A stretch of DNA of 10,125 bases from the NCBI GenBank assembly GCA_009885605.1, contig VFKK01000069.1:1-10125 (forward strand), read 5' to 3'. Shown here piece by piece: positions 6,532 through 10,125 of this stretch. The stretch is from Cyclobacteriaceae bacterium. Its GTDB lineage: Bacteria; Bacteroidota; Bacteroidia; Cytophagales; Cyclobacteriaceae. The number at the start of each line of letters is the position of its first letter. The stretch's first letter is position 1. The notes beneath the pieces are model-generated. The model had not been told where the DNA came from and did no database searches. It was given only the letters and a program-made list of their open reading frames with translations. The translations under genes were made by a program, and so were the position numbers.

Positions 6532-7902
6532 TTAACCCGGATAGACAGTTTTGGTGTTGACAAATTCTAATATTCCGTTTCTTCCAAGTTCCCGTCCATA
6601 GCCGGATTTCTTTATTCCTCCGAAAGGAAGATACGGATGGGAAGCCACCATAGAATTGATAAAAACTGCTCCGCTTTCAATTCTTTTCGCAAGCTGATCA
6701 GCCTTTGTTTTGTCTTCTGTCCAAAGGGACGCTGCCAGTCCAAACTGCGAATCGTTGGCCAGGGCAATCGCCTCATCCTCAGATGAAACTTTGAAAATTG
6801 AAGCTACCGGACCGAACAGTTCATCTGAATAAGCGGGCGCATTTGCAGGGATATCAGTAAGAACAGTTGGCGTAAATCGGGCGCTATTTTCCGCTGGTTT
6901 ATCTCCTCCCATGAGCAGTTTTGCTCCGGCTTTTACCGACTTTTCAACCTGTTCAAAAAGTTCTTTTGCCAAGTCAGGTCTTGCCATGCAGGCAAAATCT
7001 GAGTTTTCATCGAGTTGGTTTCCTGATTTCAGCTTGCTTAAGTTTTCGCAGAAAAGACTCAAAAATTGCTCGTATACAGGTGCCTCGATGATAAATCGTT
7101 TAGCTGCTATGCAACTCTGACCAAAATTGAGCATTCTGGATTTGACTGCAGTTTCGGCAGCTTTTGCTATATCTGCATCTTTCAACACGATGAAAGGATC
7201 ACTCCCTCCCAATTCCAAAAGTGATTTTTTGATTTGGTTTCCTGCAGCTGAAGCAACCGCTGCGCCGGCTTTTTCACTTCCCGTAAGCGTCACAGCTTTG
7301 ATCCGGTTGTCCTCGATCAGCGAAAGAGTGGTGGGGGAATCAATCAGAAGACTTTGGAAAACCCCTTCCGGAAATCCTGCATTCGTAAAAATTTCTTCAA
7401 TTGCCAGTGCGCATTGCGGGACATTGGAGGCGTGCTTGAGCAAGCCTGTATTCCCTGCCATCAACGTCGGGGCCGCAAACCTAAAAACCTGCCAGAAAGG
7501 AAAGTTCCAGGGCATGACTGCCAGGATAATTCCCAACGGCTGATGAATCAGTTTTGCTTGTTTAAGATCGGGAAGTTCGATTGGTTCTTCTTTCAGAAAT
7601 TCTGCAGCATTTTCCGCATAGAAATCACAGACCCACGCGCATTTGTCAATTTCGGCTCGGGATTCTTTGATCACTTTTCCCATTTCAAGGGAAATAATTC
7701 GAGCGTATTTCTCACGATTCACACGAAGCTGATGTGCTGCGTTTTTCATGAGTTCGGTTCGTTGGTTAAACTCCGTATGCTTCCAAGATGAAAAAGCATC
7801 AGAACCTGAAACCAATTTGGCTTCCAATTCTGATGCGGTAAAGAGATTGAATTCTTGTAAAATTTCCCCTGAAAAAGGGTTGATTGATTTAATTTTTGTC
7901 AT
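6532..7902 (-). CDS. NAD(P)-dependent aldehyde dehydrogenase, succinate-semialdehyde dehydrogenase-like
   Basis: A complete 456-residue member of the aldehyde dehydrogenase superfamily, oxidising an aldehyde to its acid with NAD(P)+ in the cytoplasm. Visible signatures are MPWNFPFWQ with N133, K156 of the cofactor site, LTGSEKAG, LLELGGSDPF with general base E230, and NFGQSCIAAKRF with nucleophile C264. The end, PFGGIKKSGYGRELGRNGILEF, is also standard. LELGGSDPF and the C(I/A)AAKRFI context recall the E. coli Sad (YneI) succinate-semialdehyde dehydrogenase, which would place it in 4-aminobutyrate or related breakdown, but the substrate is inferred. No transaminase gene is nearby. Its start overlaps the end of the rhodanese gene by 14 bases, so the two are probably translated from one message. 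The ATG at 7900-7902 gives a standard N-terminus (MTKIKSINPFSGE). Confidence 0.88.
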   Translation of the reverse strand: MTKIKSINPFSGEILQEFNLFTASELEAKLVSGSDAFSSWKHTEFNQRTELMKNAAHQLRVNREKYARIISLEMGKVIKESRAEIDKCAWVCDFYAENAAEFLKEEPIELPDLKQAKLIHQPLGIILAVMPWNFPFWQVFRFAAPTLMAGNTGLLKHASNVPQCALAIEEIFTNAGFPEGVFQSLLIDSPTTLSLIEDNRIKAVTLTGSEKAGAAVASAAGNQIKKSLLELGGSDPFIVLKDADIAKAAETAVKSRMLNFGQSCIAAKRFIIEAPVYEQFLSLFCENLSKLKSGNQLDENSDFACMARPDLAKELFEQVEKSVKAGAKLLMGGDKPAENSARFTPTVLTDIPANAPAYSDELFGPVASIFKVSSEDEAIALANDSQFGLAASLWTEDKTKADQLAKRIESGAVFINSMVASHPYLPFGGIKKSGYGRELGRNGILEFVNTKTVYPG

Positions 7903-8299
7903 TCGTTACCGGCTTGCCTTTTTCTTTCCAGGAGGTAATTCCTCCGTCCATCATGTATACTTTTTTGAAGCCAGCGGCTTTCATTTTTGCGCCTGCAACA
8001 GCCGTTCTTTTTCCGCTTCTGCAGTAGAGCAAGTAGGTTTTGTTTTTATTCAGTTGATCGATATTTTGCTGAAAAAGCTCGTCCTGAACATTGATATTTT
8101 TTGCGCCAGCCAAGTGACCCTCAGCTACTTCTTCCGGAGTTCTTACATCCAGAATAACGGTCTTTTTCTTCTTTTTAGACATTTTTTCAAATGTCTCGAC
8201 GGTAACGACAGTTGCTGAATCTGCAGACTGGGCCAGGGAAACTCCGGTAAAAGCAAAGAAAGCAAGAAGTGTCAGGAGAAGGATTTTGTGGGATTTCAT
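7889..8299 (-). CDS. Exported rhodanese-like single-domain protein
   Basis: A 136-residue protein with a signal peptide (residues 1-23, MKSHKILLLTLLAFFAF...SLA, cut before QS), so the mature protein should be periplasmic. The rhodanese domain (about 32-132) has VILDVRTPEEVAEGHLAGAKNI (from residue 48), the active loop YCRSGKR with C93 ready to carry a persulfide, and the closing MDGGITSWKEKGKPV. It may transfer or detoxify sulfane sulfur; the substrate is not visible. A lysine run (KKKKK, 42-46) follows the first helix. It heads the minus-strand unit rhodanese-aldehyde dehydrogenase (14-base overlap), possibly extending to pdhB, and is divergent from the phosphoesterase gene with 69 bases between start codons. 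Confidence 0.9.
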   Translation of the reverse strand: MKSHKILLLTLLAFFAFTGVSLAQSADSATVVTVETFEKMSKKKKKTVILDVRTPEEVAEGHLAGAKNINVQDELFQQNIDQLNKNKTYLLYCRSGKRTAVAGAKMKAAGFKKVYMMDGGITSWKEKGKPVTNDKN

Positions 8300-8368
8300 G
8301 GTTTATGAGTTTGATGTGAATGTTAGGAACTCCATATTGAAATGAAAATTTACAAGCTTTCGTTTCAA

Positions 8369-8872
8369 ATGTCTACGAAGATCGCGCTCATTTCTGATTC
8401 CCACAGTTACATTGATCACAAAACCCTCACTTATCTTCAGGATGTGGACGAGATCTGGCATGCCGGAGATATTGGAAGTCTGGATGTTATGAAAGAATTG
8501 CCTGGCGGAAAAACGATACGGGCGGTTTTTGGAAATATTGACGACTTGGAAATTCAGGAAGAATATCCGGAGTGGCAGGAATTTACAAGCGAAGGAGTAA
8601 AAATCCTGATGACTCATATCGGGGGTACACCGCCACGCTATGCGAAAGGAGTGAAGCAACGAATTCGGGAAGGGAAACCCAATCTGTTTATTTGCGGACA
8701 TTCTCATATCTGCAAAGTTGAGTTTGACAAAGAAATGAATTGCCTTTACATGAACTCAGGTGCGATCGGGCAGCAGGGGTTTCACATCATGCGCACCTTG
8801 TTGCTTTTTGACTTGGAAAACGGTCAAATAAAAAATCTCCGGGTGGTTGAACTTGGTAAGCGGGGGAAATAA
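8369..8872 (+). CDS. YfcE-type metallophosphoesterase
   Basis: A cytoplasmic calcineurin-like phosphodiesterase of 167 residues from the chosen start, full length for the YfcE/MJ0936 family. The complete metal-binding set is present: D10 and H12 in ISDSHS, D34 in HAGDIGS, N56 with D58 in FGNIDD, H83 in MTHIGG, and H111 and H113 in CGHSHI. Family members hydrolyse model phosphodiesters with Mn2+; natural substrates are generally unknown. An in-frame ATG at 8342 would add nine residues (MKIYKLSFQ), but family members start just before the SDSH strand, so 8369 is preferred with moderate certainty. It faces away from the rhodanese operon, and a bidirectional terminator lies just after its TAA. 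Confidence 0.9.
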   Translation: MSTKIALISDSHSYIDHKTLTYLQDVDEIWHAGDIGSLDVMKELPGGKTIRAVFGNIDDLEIQEEYPEWQEFTSEGVKILMTHIGGTPPRYAKGVKQRIREGKPNLFICGHSHICKVEFDKEMNCLYMNSGAIGQQGFHIMRTLLLFDLENGQIKNLRVVELGKRGK

Positions 8873-8905
8873 AAAAGGCGATCAATTGACCGCCTTAATA
8901 TTTTT
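8873..8905. terminator. Bidirectional terminator between the phosphoesterase and the small basic gene
   Basis: AAGGCG (8875-8880) pairs with CGCCTT (8891-8896). One mismatch inside, TCA pairs with TGA around an AATT core. On the plus strand AATATTTTT follows; on the minus strand a run of six T follows. It begins two bases after the phosphoesterase stop and 23 bases after the stop of the converging small gene at 8919, so it serves both. Confidence 0.8.
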
Positions 8906-8918
8906 ACGAGATAAGAGA

Positions 8919-9062
8919 TTATTTCGCGAAAGACTTTTTCAACTCCTCAACATCTACATTTCTAATTACCGGCTGAGCAGACAATTGTTTGATTTTGATA
9001 ACGCGAGTTGTTTGACCTAGTCTTTTTCTTTTCAATTTTCTCTTCAGAGTAGTAACTGCCAT
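8919..9062 (-). CDS. Small basic protein of 47 residues, function not recognised
   Basis: ATG at 9060-9062, TAA at 8919-8921. The N-terminal half is strongly basic (TLKRKLKRKR at 5-14, then R20, K23 and K25), while the C-terminal half, PVIRNVDVEELKKSFAK, looks like a strand followed by an amphipathic helix. A basic arm plus helix suggests binding to RNA, ribosome or DNA, but I cannot name a family. Support comes from a well-placed promoter (9101-9132), a terminator 23 bases downstream, sensible codon use and position divergent from hisS. A longer open frame on the same strand (8962-9144) overlaps it, but that frame has a composition unlike a real protein and begins upstream of the promoter. 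The gene is complete and not truncated. Confidence 0.8.
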   Translation of the reverse strand: MAVTTLKRKLKRKRLGQTTRVIKIKQLSAQPVIRNVDVEELKKSFAK

Positions 9063-9084
9063 GGTCGTATGCTTTTAATGATTT

Positions 9085-9094
9085 GTTTCGAAAC
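9085..9094. repeat. Perfect 10-base palindrome at the predicted start of the small gene's transcript
   Basis: GTTTCGAAAC reads the same on both strands and lies 7 to 16 bases downstream of the -7 element at 9101-9108, on or just after the expected transcription start of the 47-codon gene. A repressor could sit there, but a 10-base palindrome can also arise by chance. Confidence 0.35.
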
Positions 9095-9100
9095 GAAGCG

Positions 9101-9132
9101 CAAATGTAGGGAAACATTTCTTTTTTGCCCAA
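9101..9132 (-). promoter_or_regulatory. Bacteroidota-type promoter for the 47-codon gene
   Basis: On the minus strand, TTG (9132-9130), 21 bases, then TACATTTG (9108-9101), a full match to TAnnTTTG. Transcription should start near 9094, leaving a leader of about 32 bases before the ATG at 9062. This is the best promoter match in the window and supports the small gene over the longer overlapping frame. Confidence 0.6.
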
Positions 9133-9194
9133 GATAATTCTCAATTTAATTCCAGGTGTGTTGGATGATCAGGAATCGTTTCCCTTTTTTTGAA

Positions 9195-9202
9195 TAAATT
9201 TG
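9195..9202 (+). promoter_or_regulatory. Candidate -7 element for hisS
   Basis: TAAATTTG is a full match to TAnnTTTG, 24 bases before the hisS ATG at 9227, giving a leader of roughly 18 bases. No TTG is found 17-23 bases upstream; a T-rich run lies there instead. It faces away from the promoter of the small gene. Confidence 0.45.
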
Positions 9203-9226
9203 CGACTTAATTACCCACAAATAAGT

Positions 9227-10125
9227 ATGCAAAAGCCAAGCCTTCCCAAAGGAACCCGTGATTTTGGACCCATTCAAATGGCCCGAAGAAATTACATTCT
9301 GGAGACGATCAAAGATACTTTTAAGCTGTTTGGCTACAATCAGATCGAAACTCCCGCGATGGAGAATCTAAGTACGCTGACCGGAAAATATGGGGATGAG
9401 GGAGATCAGCTTCTTTTTAAAATACTGAACAGCGGCGATTTCCTGAAAGATGTCACCATGAACGATTTATCAACCGGCTATCAGAACACACTCAAAAAAG
9501 TGTCTGAAAAAGGTCTTCGATACGATCTGACAGTGCCTTTTGCGCGATTCGTGGTGATGAACAGAAATGAATTGACTTTTCCTTTCAAAAGATTCCAAAT
9601 CCAGCCGGTTTGGAGAGCAGATCGTCCTCAGAAAGGTCGTTACCGGGAATTTTACCAGTGCGATGCCGATGTGGTTGGGACGGACAGTTTGGTTTGCGAG
9701 GCAGAAATCATCCTGATGATCCGGAGAGTTTTTGCGAAACTGAATCTGACTGATTACAGCATCAAGCTGAATAACCGCAAAATCCTGACAGGAATCGCTG
9801 AATCTATCGGGGAAGCCGGAAATGAAGGTCCTCTTTGCGTAGCGATAGACAAGTTGGACAAGATTGGCTGGGAGAAAGTACAGGAGGAATTGATCGGACG
9901 AGGCTTTGGACAGAGTTCCATCGAAAAACTCAGCCCATTGGTAAATCTTAAAGCAGATCAGGATGAGAAATTAGCCTTTTTGAAAAAATTCCTGGCGACC
10001 AGCGAAACCGGACTACAGGGAGTAAAAGAACTCGAAGATGCTTTCGCGATTCTTGGATCAATGGGAGAGGATCTTTCTCATGTAGAACTTGATATAATGC
10101 TTGCCAGGGGGTTGTCCTATTATAC
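9227..10125 (+). CDS. hisS: Histidyl-tRNA synthetase (partial, 3' end outside window)
   Basis: The frame runs 299 codons from ATG 9227 to the window edge without a stop; the full protein is usually about 430-460 residues. It charges tRNA-His with histidine in the cytoplasm. Class II motifs are visible: the N-terminal PKGTRDF (7-13), LRYDLTVPFARF (97-108) and motif 2, FQIQPVWRADRPQKGRYREFYQCD (starting at 123), with the ATP-binding arginine in RYREF. The last codons read LARGLSYY, the beginning of the histidine-specific motif usually written LVRGLDYYTG. The insertion between motif 2 and this motif (about 170-285) matches the form seen in Bacteroidota and eukaryotes better than E. coli HisS. 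The motif 3 and anticodon-binding domains lie beyond the window. No Shine-Dalgarno precedes the ATG; a -7 element lies at 9195-9202. Confidence 0.95.
   Translation, partial: MQKPSLPKGTRDFGPIQMARRNYILETIKDTFKLFGYNQIETPAMENLSTLTGKYGDEGDQLLFKILNSGDFLKDVTMNDLSTGYQNTLKKVSEKGLRYDLTVPFARFVVMNRNELTFPFKRFQIQPVWRADRPQKGRYREFYQCDADVVGTDSLVCEAEIILMIRRVFAKLNLTDYSIKLNNRKILTGIAESIGEAGNEGPLCVAIDKLDKIGWEKVQEELIGRGFGQSSIEKLSPLVNLKADQDEKLAFLKKFLATSETGLQGVKELEDAFAILGSMGEDLSHVELDIMLARGLSYY

Noticed and set aside
7127..7791. Two long plus-strand frames opposite the aldehyde dehydrogenase
   Set aside because: They overlap each other and lie antisense to a gene with intact catalytic residues; no domain is visible.
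8303..8707. 134-codon minus-strand frame opposite the phosphoesterase
   Set aside because: It lies antisense to a gene with every metal-binding motif intact, has no recognisable domain, and is explained as a shadow.
8962..9144. 60-codon open frame on the minus strand
   Set aside because: It overlaps the 47-codon gene in another frame, its start lies upstream of the promoter at 9101-9132, and its translation is a mix of unrelated residues without a recognisable pattern.

Overview
The window reads as chromosomal DNA of a Bacteroidota member, most likely a Cytophagales/Cyclobacteriaceae-type bacterium (the family is inferred, not proven). The signs are a large outer-membrane receptor with a carboxypeptidase-like domain, plug and PF14905-type barrel; a LytTR regulator paired with a four-helix histidine kinase; a Bacteroidota-style histidyl-tRNA synthetase; start codons without Shine-Dalgarno sequences; and several matches to the phylum's promoter pattern (TTG or TTTG, about 20 bases, TAnnTTTG).

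Layout. Bases 1-63 hold the last 20 codons of a gene that looks like a beta-carbonic anhydrase. A 315-base intergenic stretch with two hairpins and a short degenerate tandem repeat follows. On the minus strand, 2210-379 is a two-gene operon: a membrane histidine kinase followed, with an ATGA overlap, by a LytTR response regulator. Divergent from it, at 2470-4980 plus, lies an 836-residue outer-membrane barrel protein. The 259 bases between them hold two candidate promoters facing outward and, between those promoters, a dyad that also contains a LytTR-like direct repeat with 21-base spacing. The simplest reading is a signalling module in which the two-component system controls the neighbouring outer-membrane protein, itself, or both.

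From 4981 to 5467 there is no gene. This stretch holds three successive hairpins (at least two look like terminators), degenerate copies of a CACGGAG/CGCAGAG intergenic repeat, and a terminator for the minus-strand genes. On the minus strand, from 8299 down to 5468, come an exported rhodanese, an aldehyde dehydrogenase resembling NAD-dependent succinate-semialdehyde dehydrogenase (the two genes overlap by 14 bases), and pdhB, the beta subunit of pyruvate dehydrogenase E1. Divergent from the rhodanese is a YfcE-type metallophosphoesterase (8369-8872 plus). It shares a bidirectional terminator with a convergent 47-codon gene at 9062-8919, which is easy to miss because a longer open frame overlaps it. 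Divergent from that small gene, hisS starts at 9227 and runs off the window.

Most of the window is ordinary housekeeping DNA. The parts that merit attention are the regulatory architecture at 2211-2469, the small basic protein at 8919-9062 with its good promoter, and the hairpin and repeat cluster at 5000-5400. I saw no mobile element, CRISPR array, defence system, tRNA or rRNA.
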